A stretch of DNA of 8,678 nt from Planctomycetota bacterium (GTDB lineage: Bacteria > Planctomycetota > Planctomycetia > Gemmatales > Gemmataceae): positions 1 through 8,678 of the forward strand of contig JACQFG010000153.1 in assembly GCA_016200155.1 (NCBI GenBank), in the 5' to 3' direction. Shown here one piece after another: positions 1 to 7,966 of the stretch; positions within the stretch are counted from its first letter, which is position 1, and every line of letters starts with the position of its first letter. The position numbers and the translations under genes are program-made. A model generated the notes under the pieces. That model worked only from the letters and a program-made list of their open reading frames with translations. It was not told where the DNA came from and did no database searches.

Positions 1-35
1 AATCAAGAAACAGCGAAATGAGTGATTTTCCGCCG

Positions 36-99
36 TGTCTCCGCTTGCGGCTTAGCGTTCGCGTGGCGCCACGCGCACGCTAAGCCGCAAGCGGCGACA
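36..99. repeat. Long near-perfect palindrome at the 3' end of glgX
   Basis: Two 32-base arms (36-67 and 68-99) are reverse complements with only two mismatches and no loop; the centre reads GGC|GCC. The palindrome ends two bases from the glgX stop codon (102-104 on the minus strand), so the glgX transcript would read straight into it. It could act as an RNA hairpin for termination or 3'-end protection, but there is no U-tract after it on the glgX side, so a classical intrinsic terminator is not supported. The sequence style, with arms built on CGCTAAGCCGC, looks like a dispersed intergenic repeat. Nothing else is seen in bases 1-35. Confidence 0.85.
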
Positions 100-101
100 T
101 G

Positions 102-2228
102 TCACTGCTCGGCGATCAGCACGATCATTGCGTGGGCGGCCAGGTGATACGTCGTTCCCGCCGGGACGACGGGGCCCTCATCCGGGCCGACGATGTCCAG
201 CGGCGCCAGCAGCGCCGTATCGATCGCCCGGCGCCACGGCTTCCCGTTCGGCGAACGCGGGATGCGAAAGGCGATGCCGTCGACCCAGGCGTTGCAAGCG
301 ACGTAGAAATCGCGGTCCGACTCGCGGCCCGTCTGCGTGCCGTCGAGGCAAAATGCCAGCGTCCGGCTCGGATGCGTGAAGTCAGGAGCGAACGGCTCGA
401 CGCCGTGCCAGATCACATCGGGAACGAGATTGCCCGCCGGTCCCCGGCCGCGCAGAAAATCGCGACGTCGCAAGGCCGGATGCCGTTTGCGCAGCTCGAT
501 GAGCATGGTCACGAAGCGGAAGAAGTCGGCGTTGGTGTCGCGCAGCCGCCAGTCGAGCCAGCTGATGTCATTGTCCTGGCACCAGGCGTTGTTGTTGCCT
601 TTCTGCGTGCGCAGGAACTCGTCGCCGCCCAGCAGCATCGGCACGCCTTGCGAGATCATCAGCGTCGTCATCAGGTTTTTCGCCTGGCGTTTGCGCAGCC
701 GAACTATGTCGGAATCATGCGTCGGTCCCTCGTGGCCGCAGTTCCAAGAGAAGTTTTCGTCCATGCCGTCGCGGTTGTCTTCGCCGTTGGCATCGTTGTG
801 CTTGTGGTTGTACGACACCAGGTCCCAGAGCGTGAAGCCATCGTGGCAGGTGATGAAGTTGAGCGAGTGGTTCGGCAGCCTGCCCGAGTGCTCGTAGAGA
901 TCGGAGCTGCCGCAGATGCGCGTGGCGAGGGCGCCGGTCATGCCCTGATCGCCGCGCCAGAAGCGGCGCACGTCGTCGCGGTAGCGGCCGTTCCACTCCG
1001 ACCAGCGGCCGCCGAAATGGGGGAAGCTGCCGACCTGATACACACCGACCGCGTCCCACGGCTCGGCGATCAGCTTCGTGTCGCGCAGCAGGCCGTCCTC
1101 GGAAATCATCTCGACGATCGGCGGGTCGACGATGACGTTTCCCTTGCGATCTCGGCCGAACACCGAGGCAAGATCGAAACGCAGGCCGTCGACGTGCATT
1201 TCGCCGACCCAGAATCGCAGGCAAGTGAGGATGAGTTCGCGGACGATGGGGTGGTTGCAGTTGATGGTATTGCCGCAGCCGGTGAGGTTGAGGTAATTGC
1301 CGCTCGCGCCGAGGAGGTAGTAGAGGTCGTTATCGAGGCCGCGGAAGGAGTAGGTTCGGCCACGATCGTCGCCTTCGCCGGTGTGATTGAAGACGACGTC
1401 GAGGATGACTTCGATGCCGGCCTCGTGCAACGCGCGGACCATATCGCGGAACTCGGTGACCTGGCTGTGCTCGCCGCCGCTGCTGGCGTACGCAGCCTTG
1501 GGGGCGGCAAATGCGATGCTGTTGTAGCCCCAGAAGTTCTTCAGACACTGGCCCGTGTGCGGGTTGACGAAGACACAATCGTCCTCGTCGAACTCGAACA
1601 CCGGCAGCAGCTCGACCGCCGTCACGCCGAGCTGTTGCAGGTACGGGATCTTCTCGATCAGCCCGGCGAACGTGCCCGGCTTGGACACGACGGCCGCCGG
1701 GTGCATGGTGAAGCCGCGCACGTGCAGCTCGTAGACGATGGAGTCCTCGAGCGGCGTGACGAGGGGCACGTCCTCGCGCCAGTCGTAGTGTCGACGGACA
1801 TAGAGGCTGCGGCGATGCGTGCCGCGCTGATGGTTGGAGCCGTCGAAATAATGGCCGTTGCAACCCCAGTGGGTCCCGTCGGCGACCGCGGTGCAGCTGG
1901 GATCGAGGAGGATGAGGTTGGGATCGAAGCGATGCCCGCCGCCTTTAGGGCCATTGACGCGCCAGCCGTAGCGAAACGTCTTGGGCGGATCGTAGACGTG
2001 GATGTGCCAGAGATCGCCGGTGCGATGCTTGCGCGAATCGAGTGCGATCTCGGCCAGTACCTCGTCGCTGTCGACGCGCTGCAGAACGAGATGCACGGAG
2101 GTCCCATGCCGGCACATGAGGACGAAGTTGACCCCCTCGGCCAACGGCGTGGCCCCCAGCGGCGTCGAACGCCCCCGGCTGGTGCGATAGGTCGGCGGGC
2201 TCGTCTTGGGTGCTTGCGAGGTTTCCAT
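102..2228 (-). CDS. glgX: Glycogen debranching enzyme GlgX (GH13)
   Basis: This 708-residue cytoplasmic enzyme hydrolyses alpha-1,6 branch points of limit-dextrin glycogen. An N-terminal CBM48-type domain (about residues 15-120, starting at PLGATPLAEGVNF) precedes a GH13 TIM barrel. All four GH13 motifs are visible: DVVFNH (H282), GLRFDLAS with the nucleophile D352, LIAEPWD with the acid/base E389, and FITCHDGFTLWD with the stabiliser D463. The phrase FWGYNSIAFAAP is typical of the GlgX/TreX group, and the length fits the family (about 650-710). The start chosen is the METSQ ATG. An open frame continues upstream to 2561, but it crosses the 2317-2398 palindrome and a promoter candidate, so that stretch is not thought to be coding. 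An in-frame ATG at 2288 lies inside the candidate -10 box. No clear Shine-Dalgarno is seen before the chosen start. No other glycogen genes are adjacent, and rho is divergent upstream. Confidence 0.95.
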   Translation of the reverse strand: METSQAPKTSPPTYRTSRGRSTPLGATPLAEGVNFVLMCRHGTSVHLVLQRVDSDEVLAEIALDSRKHRTGDLWHIHVYDPPKTFRYGWRVNGPKGGGHRFDPNLILLDPSCTAVADGTHWGCNGHYFDGSNHQRGTHRRSLYVRRHYDWREDVPLVTPLEDSIVYELHVRGFTMHPAAVVSKPGTFAGLIEKIPYLQQLGVTAVELLPVFEFDEDDCVFVNPHTGQCLKNFWGYNSIAFAAPKAAYASSGGEHSQVTEFRDMVRALHEAGIEVILDVVFNHTGEGDDRGRTYSFRGLDNDLYYLLGASGNYLNLTGCGNTINCNHPIVRELILTCLRFWVGEMHVDGLRFDLASVFGRDRKGNVIVDPPIVEMISEDGLLRDTKLIAEPWDAVGVYQVGSFPHFGGRWSEWNGRYRDDVRRFWRGDQGMTGALATRICGSSDLYEHSGRLPNHSLNFITCHDGFTLWDLVSYNHKHNDANGEDNRDGMDENFSWNCGHEGPTHDSDIVRLRKRQAKNLMTTLMISQGVPMLLGGDEFLRTQKGNNNAWCQDNDISWLDWRLRDTNADFFRFVTMLIELRKRHPALRRRDFLRGRGPAGNLVPDVIWHGVEPFAPDFTHPSRTLAFCLDGTQTGRESDRDFYVACNAWVDGIAFRIPRSPNGKPWRRAIDTALLAPLDIVGPDEGPVVPAGTTYHLAAHAMIVLIAEQ

Positions 2229-2283
2229 GAGCGCGGCTACTGCGATGGATGCGCGGGTCGGCGTTCGCGGTGGGTCGAATACT

Positions 2284-2312
2284 ATCATAGGCCATTGACC
2301 GCACGGACACAA
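2284..2312 (-). promoter_or_regulatory. Candidate sigma70-type promoter for glgX
   Basis: Read on the minus strand, TTGTGT (2307-2312) is followed by a 17-base spacer and TATGAT (2284-2289), a 5-of-6 match to the -10 consensus; the -35 matches 3 of 6. Transcription would begin near 2277, giving a leader of about 50 bases before the METSQ start of glgX. This supports that start over longer ones. The -35 box lies only 4 bases from the large palindrome at 2317-2398. The call rests on sequence match alone. Confidence 0.45.
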
Positions 2313-2316
2313 GTAA

Positions 2317-2398
2317 GGCGAGCCGAGCCCCGTAAGGGGCCGGTTGCCGATGGCATTGTCGTCATCCTCAACCGGCCCCTCACGGGGCTCGGCTCGCC
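2317..2398. repeat. 30-bp inverted repeat with 22-base loop between glgX and rho
   Basis: Arms 2317-2346 and 2369-2398 are reverse complements with one mismatch and a 22-base spacer (2347-2368). Each arm also holds its own small inverted repeat around CCCCGTNAGGGG, so the element can fold as one long hairpin or as two short ones. It lies between the promoter candidates of the divergent genes glgX and rho. No U-tract follows on either side. It looks like a second family of dispersed intergenic palindrome, unrelated in sequence to those at 36-99 and 7967-8027. Confidence 0.85.
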
Positions 2399-2428
2399 AT
2401 TCAATCTGCAAAATTCCCGGAATCCCCC

Positions 2429-2456
2429 TTTCCAAATTCCGAATTCGTGCCATAAT
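2429..2456 (+). promoter_or_regulatory. Weak candidate promoter for rho
   Basis: TTTCCA (2429-2434, 4 of 6 against the -35 consensus) is followed by a 16-base spacer and CATAAT (2451-2456, 5 of 6 against -10). A TG two bases before the -10 box makes it an extended -10. If used, it gives rho a leader of roughly 470 bases. This is the best match I saw on the plus strand between the palindrome and rho, but it is only a pattern match. Confidence 0.3.
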
Positions 2457-2462
2457 AGAATT

Positions 2463-2931
2463 ACATCTTGAACGTGCGGTCGGAATCCGCATCCGGTCAA
2501 GGAACTCGGCATTTTGCCAATCCGCAGCCCAAAAAGAGCCGAAAACGACGAAAAACGGCAAAATTGCGCTTCCCTTTTTTCCGGCTTTTGACCAAGATAC
2601 CGTGGTAAGCTGCCCCCGTCAGGAAGGCAGGGGGAACTCGTAAGGAAGGTTCGCCTTCCGGGCCTCGCGACATTCAGGCGGAAGACGCGCGAGACATTCT
2701 CCATCACCCATGATTGCATCTTTCGCAAGCCGGCCATCCGTGGATGGCCGCGCCGACCCCTGAGCAAGCGTGTTCGTTTTCCTTCAGTCTGTTGATCGGA
2801 CCTTCATGTCCGGGAACAAGATACGTGAATTTGTGTAATGTGATCCTGCCGCCGCTTGCCGGCCCCCCTTTTTCGCGGGGACGCGCAAGGAACGGCAACC
2901 GTCAACTCTTCTGCTTTTTGGAGGATTAGCT
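2463..2931 (+). promoter_or_regulatory. Long hairpin-rich leader region of rho
   Basis: This stretch holds no convincing gene. It contains several potential RNA stems on the rho strand: an imperfect A/T-rich pair (2531-2545 with 2575-2589); a 6-bp stem with a TTCG loop (2644-2649 with 2654-2659); CTCGCG/CGCGAG (2664-2669 with 2688-2693); and a perfect 8-bp GGCCATCC/GGATGGCC stem (2732-2739 with 2742-2749). A 17-codon ATG frame (2710-2763) lies across the last stem. A 71-codon frame with a TTG start (2714-2929) ends two bases before the rho ATG. In several bacteria rho is controlled through its own leader by premature Rho-dependent termination, so a regulatory leader is plausible here. That role is inferred. 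GGAGG at 2920-2924 is the rho ribosome site. Confidence 0.4.
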
Positions 2932-4404
<1,473 letters not shown>

Positions 4405-4409
4405 TTATT

Positions 4410-4525
4410 CGCCGCTTGCCGCGTAGCATGTGAAAGCAGAGTACGCTCGGCTGGTTAGCGCGATAGAAATCGCTATGCCGCCGGGCGTTTGTTGTTGATA
4501 AGCACTATCGCTAGCGTAAGCTGCG
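4410..4525. repeat. Possible decayed copy of the intergenic palindrome downstream of rho
   Basis: Bases 4410-4427 match the left arm style of the palindrome at 36-99 (about 16 of 18 positions against its CGCCGCTTGCGGCTTAGC form), and 4511-4525 loosely resemble the opposite arm. About 80 bases lie between them, including a small GCGAT/ATCGC hairpin near 4459-4472. This could be a worn or interrupted repeat at the rho 3' end, marking the left edge of the lower-GC block. The resemblance of the right part is weak. Confidence 0.3.
4495..4522 (+). promoter_or_regulatory. Weak candidate promoter for the HNH operon
   Basis: TTGATA (4495-4500, 5 of 6 against -35) and TAAGCT (4517-4522, 3 of 6 against -10) are separated by 16 bases. 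They lie about 50 bases before the HNH start codon. The -10 match is poor, so read-through from rho, which has no strong terminator, is an alternative. Confidence 0.25.
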
Positions 4526-4570
4526 TTTTCGAGGAGCAAAAGCGGCAATAAGCCCGAAGGGGAATGAATA

Positions 4571-5650
4571 ATGCCGACTCCCGACCATGACGCATTCAGC
4601 ATGCAACTGTTATCTTCGATTTCTGAGGTTGCAGCGGAGATGCCACCGTTGGGTTTCACTGCAAATCCGGCCAAAAGCCGTAACGCCGCGGATGCCATGG
4701 CGGCGTTGATTTGTCATCGGCTTTCGCCCATTAATGAAACGCTACTCGCGCCCAGGTCAGACCGAACATACAATTGGAGAGGTGGCGTATTCAATTCCCG
4801 AAATATCACAGATCGAGATTATTTCTGGACGAACATGAGGCGCGGTGTTGCCGAGAAGATGCATGACAATGCATTAAACAGGCCCGTGGCTTACCTCTTC
4901 GCATGCGCCAAGCCGGGGGAGGCTGTGGTGCGGCTTTGGGCGATTCCTGAACCCATCTTCCACGACTGCCTTCGCGGCCTCTCTTTCGAAGAGAAAGGGC
5001 ATAAATACTCAGTCGAGATCTCCCCAAAAAAACAGCGAATCGAAAGATGTGAGAGTTCTCCATATCTTGCCCCATACTTTCGTGCTGTCGAGCTGTTGCC
5101 GGAAGAGGCCCTCGCCCTTGATGAATCACGCAAAACCGATGAAAGGGCGAAAGAGGAACGACGAAGGCGGCGCGAATCGAGCAACAACACGGAGCTTGTT
5201 ATCGAGGAATTGACGGACCAACTTGAAGAAGAAGGCGTGTTCGATCCGAACGGCGCGGAAGATGCGCGTGATCGCATCTTGGCGTCTGTTGTGCGTCGTC
5301 GCGGGCAGCCTGCATTCCGAGAACTCCTACTATCCGTGTACAATATGCGGTGTGCCATAAGTGGGTGTGACGTCGTGCCCGTGTTGGAAGCTGCACATAT
5401 CACACCTTACCTGGGCCCGCACACTAACCGCGCGGACAACGGGCTACTGCTACGGGCGGATTTGCACACGCTGTTCGACCTCAAGCTGATCGCAATCGAC
5501 GCTGACTCCATGACAGTGCTGGTTGCGCCGGACCTTAGCGGAACATTCTACAATGACTTTCGCGGCTTACCTCTCAAGCTTCCGGCCGAGAATGAGGACC
5601 GGCCGAGTTCTGCCGCGATCAGAAAGCATCGTGAAGAAAGTGGCCTATGA
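4571..5650 (+). CDS. HNH endonuclease with unassigned N-terminal domain
   Basis: This 359-residue protein is a predicted DNA nuclease. The C-terminal part (about 240-330) is an HNH domain of the HNH_2 type: C261 and C266 flank a beta hairpin, then EAAHI (H276), N290 and LHTLFD (H299, D303), the expected metal and catalytic positions. Residues 1-180 form a region I do not recognise, with the phrases NITDRDYFWTNMR and VVRLWAIPE. Residues 184-221 are a strongly charged, probably helical linker (ERAKEERRRRRE). The start follows a GAAGGGGA ribosome-site-like stretch 8 bases upstream. The stop overlaps the next gene by ATGA, so it is probably co-translated with the DUF433/DUF5615 pair. Base composition (two sampled lines about 45-48% GC) is well below rho and glgX, suggesting transfer. 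No methyltransferase is adjacent, so it could be a modification-dependent nuclease or an orphan restriction-like enzyme; that is inference. Confidence 0.85.
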   Translation: MPTPDHDAFSMQLLSSISEVAAEMPPLGFTANPAKSRNAADAMAALICHRLSPINETLLAPRSDRTYNWRGGVFNSRNITDRDYFWTNMRRGVAEKMHDNALNRPVAYLFACAKPGEAVVRLWAIPEPIFHDCLRGLSFEEKGHKYSVEISPKKQRIERCESSPYLAPYFRAVELLPEEALALDESRKTDERAKEERRRRRESSNNTELVIEELTDQLEEEGVFDPNGAEDARDRILASVVRRRGQPAFRELLLSVYNMRCAISGCDVVPVLEAAHITPYLGPHTNRADNGLLLRADLHTLFDLKLIAIDADSMTVLVAPDLSGTFYNDFRGLPLKLPAENEDRPSSAAIRKHREESGL

Positions 5651-5916
5651 AAACGGTGAAGAACAAAAAAAGGCTCCTCGGTCGCTACATCGTGGCCGAT
5701 CCAAAAATCTGCCACGGTAAACCGACGTTCATCGGCACACGCGTCATGGTGTGGCAGGTGCTTGAGATGGTAAGCGAAGACATGGATTGGGATGAAATCT
5801 CCCGCCAATGGCATGGCAAAGTTGGCAAAGAGGCCATTGCCGAAGCGATTGATTTGGCTCAACGAGCATTCGTCGACCATGCGACAAAATATGGCAAAGA
5901 GTTCCAGTCCGCATGA
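5647..5916 (+). CDS. DUF433 family protein, putative VapB45-like antitoxin
   Basis: This small protein of 89 residues carries the DUF433 signature IVADPKICHGKPTFIGTRV (residues 15-33) followed by a predicted helix-turn-helix region (about 33-70, with WDEISRQW). DUF433 proteins are commonly encoded next to PIN-like proteins and act as antitoxins, as in M. tuberculosis VapBC45; they can bind DNA and may repress their own operon. Here the ATG overlaps the stop of the HNH gene (ATGA at 5647-5650), and the TGA overlaps the ATG of the DUF5615 gene (5913-5916). No strong Shine-Dalgarno is seen, so translation probably depends on reinitiation after the upstream gene. It is of normal length for the family and appears intact. 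Confidence 0.88.
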   Translation: MKTVKNKKRLLGRYIVADPKICHGKPTFIGTRVMVWQVLEMVSEDMDWDEISRQWHGKVGKEAIAEAIDLAQRAFVDHATKYGKEFQSA

Positions 5917-6299
5917 TTATTCTCGATGAGAACATTCCTCGTGATCAGTGGGAAGAACTCCGACGCAAACGCGTTCCGGTCAAGAAAATCGGCGTGGATA
6001 TAGGGCGCAGTGGGACCAAGGACGATCGCCTCATTCCACTCCTACACAGGCTGAGCCGACCAACCTTCTTCACCCTTGATGCCGATTTTTGGGATCGCAG
6101 CTTGCGGCACGAAGGCTACTGCCTGGTCTACCTTGATGTTGAACGCAACACCGTCGCCGTTTATGTTCGGCGAATTCTCCGCCATTCTGCGCTGAACACG
6201 AAAGCAAAACGGATGGGAACTGTGATCCGAGCTGAACCCGAAGGCATTTCCCTTTGGCGCGTTCGGCACGAAAGTGAAGAGTATCTGTCGTGGGAGTAG
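5913..6299 (+). CDS. DUF5615 PIN-like protein, putative toxin partner
   Basis: This is a 128-residue protein starting MIILDENIP, the opening of DUF5615 PIN-like proteins. Candidate metal-binding acidic residues are D5 and E6, D37/D38 (in TKDDRLI), and D56 and D58 (in FTLDADFWD), in the order expected of a PIN-type nuclease fold. PIN toxins cleave RNA, and DUF5615 proteins are the usual partners of DUF433 antitoxins. Its ATG overlaps the DUF433 stop by four bases, with the antitoxin first, as in many VapBC-type modules. About 40 residues follow the part that is most typical of the family (after roughly residue 85). RNase activity is inferred from the family, and none of the acidic positions appears lost. 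It ends 26 bases from the convergent Nudix gene, with no terminator seen between them. Confidence 0.83.
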   Translation: MIILDENIPRDQWEELRRKRVPVKKIGVDIGRSGTKDDRLIPLLHRLSRPTFFTLDADFWDRSLRHEGYCLVYLDVERNTVAVYVRRILRHSALNTKAKRMGTVIRAEPEGISLWRVRHESEEYLSWE

Positions 6300-6325
6300 A
6301 GAATCAGGCGCGGCGCGACCGTGCC

Positions 6326-6943
6326 TCAGTCGCGTACATCCCAAATGACTGATAATAGCTCGTCCAAGACAAACTGCGACCATGTCTCGAATGTTTCCTT
6401 CGCTGCCGCCAATTCCGCAATTGCCGCGAACCCCGCGTGCATCAGATCGACTTCACGCCGCTGCACGTTCGGCGCGTCCAGCTCGAACAGATGCACGATG
6501 CCCAGATGCACTTGCCCGACCGGCGTTGCGTCGTCATTGATGAAGCCGATGCACGTCTCGTGATACTTCGTGTCGAGAACGATCTCCTCGGCGATCTCGC
6601 GTTCCAGGCCTTGCCGGTAGGGATGGGAGTCGGCGGCGTGATCGCTCGGATTGATGTGTCCGCCGATGCCGACCGAGCGCAGGGCCCGCAGCCGCTTTTC
6701 GCTCGTGCCCTTGCCGCGCGTGTAGTGGAAGAGTTGATCGCGATACTTCAGCACGACATACGGGATGAGTTGCTTGAACGTTGGATCGTCCTCGGCGCGC
6801 GAGCGCGGCAGAAACGAGAAATGGCGCGGATCGAGCAAGCGCGGCGTGTAATGCTCGACATCGCGCGTCAGACCTTGAAACAGGCCGGCCTCGTGCAGGA
6901 CTGCGGTCGGGATGACGAGTACCTGTTCTTCACTTGGCGTCAC
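6326..6943 (-). CDS. Divergent MutT/Nudix-family protein (COG4112-like)
   Basis: This 205-residue protein resembles the predicted phosphoesterases of the MutT family. The C-terminal half of a Nudix box is clear: LEREIAEEIVL, with R115, E116, E119 and E120. The box is atypical. The expected Gly and Glu upstream are replaced by a longer GIGGHINPSDHAADSHPY segment (G94, G95, H96), and the Gly after the EE pair is V122. Such proteins usually hydrolyse nucleoside-diphosphate-linked compounds; the substrate here is unknown. I chose a GTG start at 6943 because GAGGAG (6951-6956) lies exactly 7 bases upstream. The longer ATG frame at 6979 adds 12 Arg-rich residues and a 50-base overlap. With GTG the overlap with the upstream gene is 14 bases, suggesting translational coupling. 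Confidence 0.78.
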   Translation of the reverse strand: MTPSEEQVLVIPTAVLHEAGLFQGLTRDVEHYTPRLLDPRHFSFLPRSRAEDDPTFKQLIPYVVLKYRDQLFHYTRGKGTSEKRLRALRSVGIGGHINPSDHAADSHPYRQGLEREIAEEIVLDTKYHETCIGFINDDATPVGQVHLGIVHLFELDAPNVQRREVDLMHAGFAAIAELAAAKETFETWSQFVLDELLSVIWDVRD

Positions 6944-7958
6944 GTTTCTTCTCCTCGCCGGTCCAGCGCGTCTTGCCATACATGAGTCCTCCCAGCGCGC
7001 CCCACGGGTCGGCGACGGCGACGATACCCGCGGCGACCACGGCTTGCTCCTCCGGCTCCGTCGGTCTTTGCGGGGCGAAGTTGAACCACTGCGACGCCAG
7101 CACCAGCACTGCCAGCCGAATCGTGGAATGACTGTCGCGCCGGCTGAAGACGATGTCGAGGTCCTGCTGGGTTCCCGACTCGGCCGCGAGCTGCAGGGCC
7201 GATTCGTAGGTCCCGTCGGGATAGCTCGCGGCTTGCTCCTCGGTCGTGTAGCTTTCTAGCACCACGTCGTCCAATCGAGGCAGCACCAGCACGTCGAATT
7301 CGAGATCCTGGCTCAGCGCGAAGCTCGTCGGCCAAAGCCGGCACCGCGTCATCTCGGGCAACAACAGCCACAGCCCCGACACCATGCGCAGGTCGCCTTC
7401 GGGCCGTTCGAACACGAGCCGGCCGCCGTCCACGAGGATCTGGGCCCCGCCGAGCAACGCCGGGCTCTCGGAGTTCTCCATCGTCCGCTCGAAGTCGAGC
7501 GCCTCCGGGTCCTCGCCTTCCTTGAGGGCCGCCGCCTTGATGCGCTTGAGCACCTCCTGCACCTGCGCCAGCGAGCGCGGCTTGAACGCGCCTTCTTCGA
7601 TCGTCAGCGTCGGCAAGTCACCCGTCGTGTCCCACGTCGGCGGAAACTTCTCCGCGAGCATGAACGGATCGCGAATCCATGTCTCATACGCTTTTTGCCC
7701 GACGACAAGAAAGTGAAATCGCAACCCGCTCGCGCCGTCCTCCATCACGCGCGCGATGGCGACTTGCTTTGCCCCGATCGGCCTGGCGAACACCGTCAGC
7801 GGACAGCGCACCCCGACGCGCCGCACGCCGAAGCCGACGATGAGCTGCGGCATTTCGGCAACCCACGCAGCGTCAAACCCCGCCGAGCGCGCAACCAGCA
7901 CGGGCGACTCTTGGCCGTCGCGGCGAAACAGGGCCTGTTCGAGCGTAATTTGCGCCAT
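6930..7958 (-). CDS. Conserved protein of unknown function, coupled to a Nudix gene
   Basis: I do not recognise a named domain in this 342-residue protein. It begins MAQITLEQALF. The N-terminal third (about 1-125) has a beta-rich look, with CPLTVFARPIGAKQVAIARV and LRFHFLVV. A charged helical stretch follows (about 130-160, VQEVLKRIKAAALKEGEDPE). A second half carries LLGGAQILVDGGRLVFERP and LWLLLPEMTRCRLWPTSFALS. Near the C-terminus a hydrophobic segment, QAVVAAGIVAVADPWGALGGLMYG, could touch a membrane, but it contains an Asp and is not a confident transmembrane helix. No signal peptide is seen. There is a distant, unproven resemblance of the N-terminus to the GTPase-associated GAP1-N type. 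It overlaps the downstream Nudix gene by 14 bases, which suggests a shared task. No Shine-Dalgarno is seen before the ATG; the palindrome at 7967-8027 lies 8 bases upstream of it. Confidence 0.78.
   Translation of the reverse strand: MAQITLEQALFRRDGQESPVLVARSAGFDAAWVAEMPQLIVGFGVRRVGVRCPLTVFARPIGAKQVAIARVMEDGASGLRFHFLVVGQKAYETWIRDPFMLAEKFPPTWDTTGDLPTLTIEEGAFKPRSLAQVQEVLKRIKAAALKEGEDPEALDFERTMENSESPALLGGAQILVDGGRLVFERPEGDLRMVSGLWLLLPEMTRCRLWPTSFALSQDLEFDVLVLPRLDDVVLESYTTEEQAASYPDGTYESALQLAAESGTQQDLDIVFSRRDSHSTIRLAVLVLASQWFNFAPQRPTEPEEQAVVAAGIVAVADPWGALGGLMYGKTRWTGEEKKRDAK
6951..6956 (-). promoter_or_regulatory. Shine-Dalgarno deciding the GTG start of the Nudix gene
   Basis: On the minus strand GAGGAG is followed by 7 bases and then GTG (6941-6943). 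The motif encodes the two consecutive Glu residues near the C-terminus of the upstream 342-residue protein, so it is both coding and a ribosome site. It is the clearest ribosome-binding site on the minus strand of this window and argues against the in-frame ATG at 6979. Confidence 0.6.
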
Positions 7959-7966
7959 CGGTAGCC

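Noticed and set aside
99..2471. A 790-codon open frame on the plus strand opposite glgX
   Set aside because: It is antisense to a gene with all four GH13 motifs, runs through the 2317-2398 palindrome, and has the Arg/Val/Ala/Asp-rich composition of a high-GC shadow frame. No domain is visible.
2229..2561. N-terminal extension of the glgX frame
   Set aside because: The extra 111 codons translate the palindrome and the promoter candidate; GlgX homology begins only after the METSQ start.
2714..2929. 71-codon TTG-start frame before rho as a real gene
   Set aside because: TTG start without a ribosome site and no recognisable protein features. It is kept only as a remark on the rho leader.
4459..4472. 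Small GCGAT/ATCGC hairpin as the rho terminator
   Set aside because: The stem is only 5 bp and no U-tract follows closely, so it does not support an intrinsic terminator.
6944..6979. ATG start at 6979 for the Nudix gene
   Set aside because: It would add 12 Arg-rich residues from the alternative frame of the upstream gene and lacks a ribosome site as good as the GAGGAG before the GTG at 6943.
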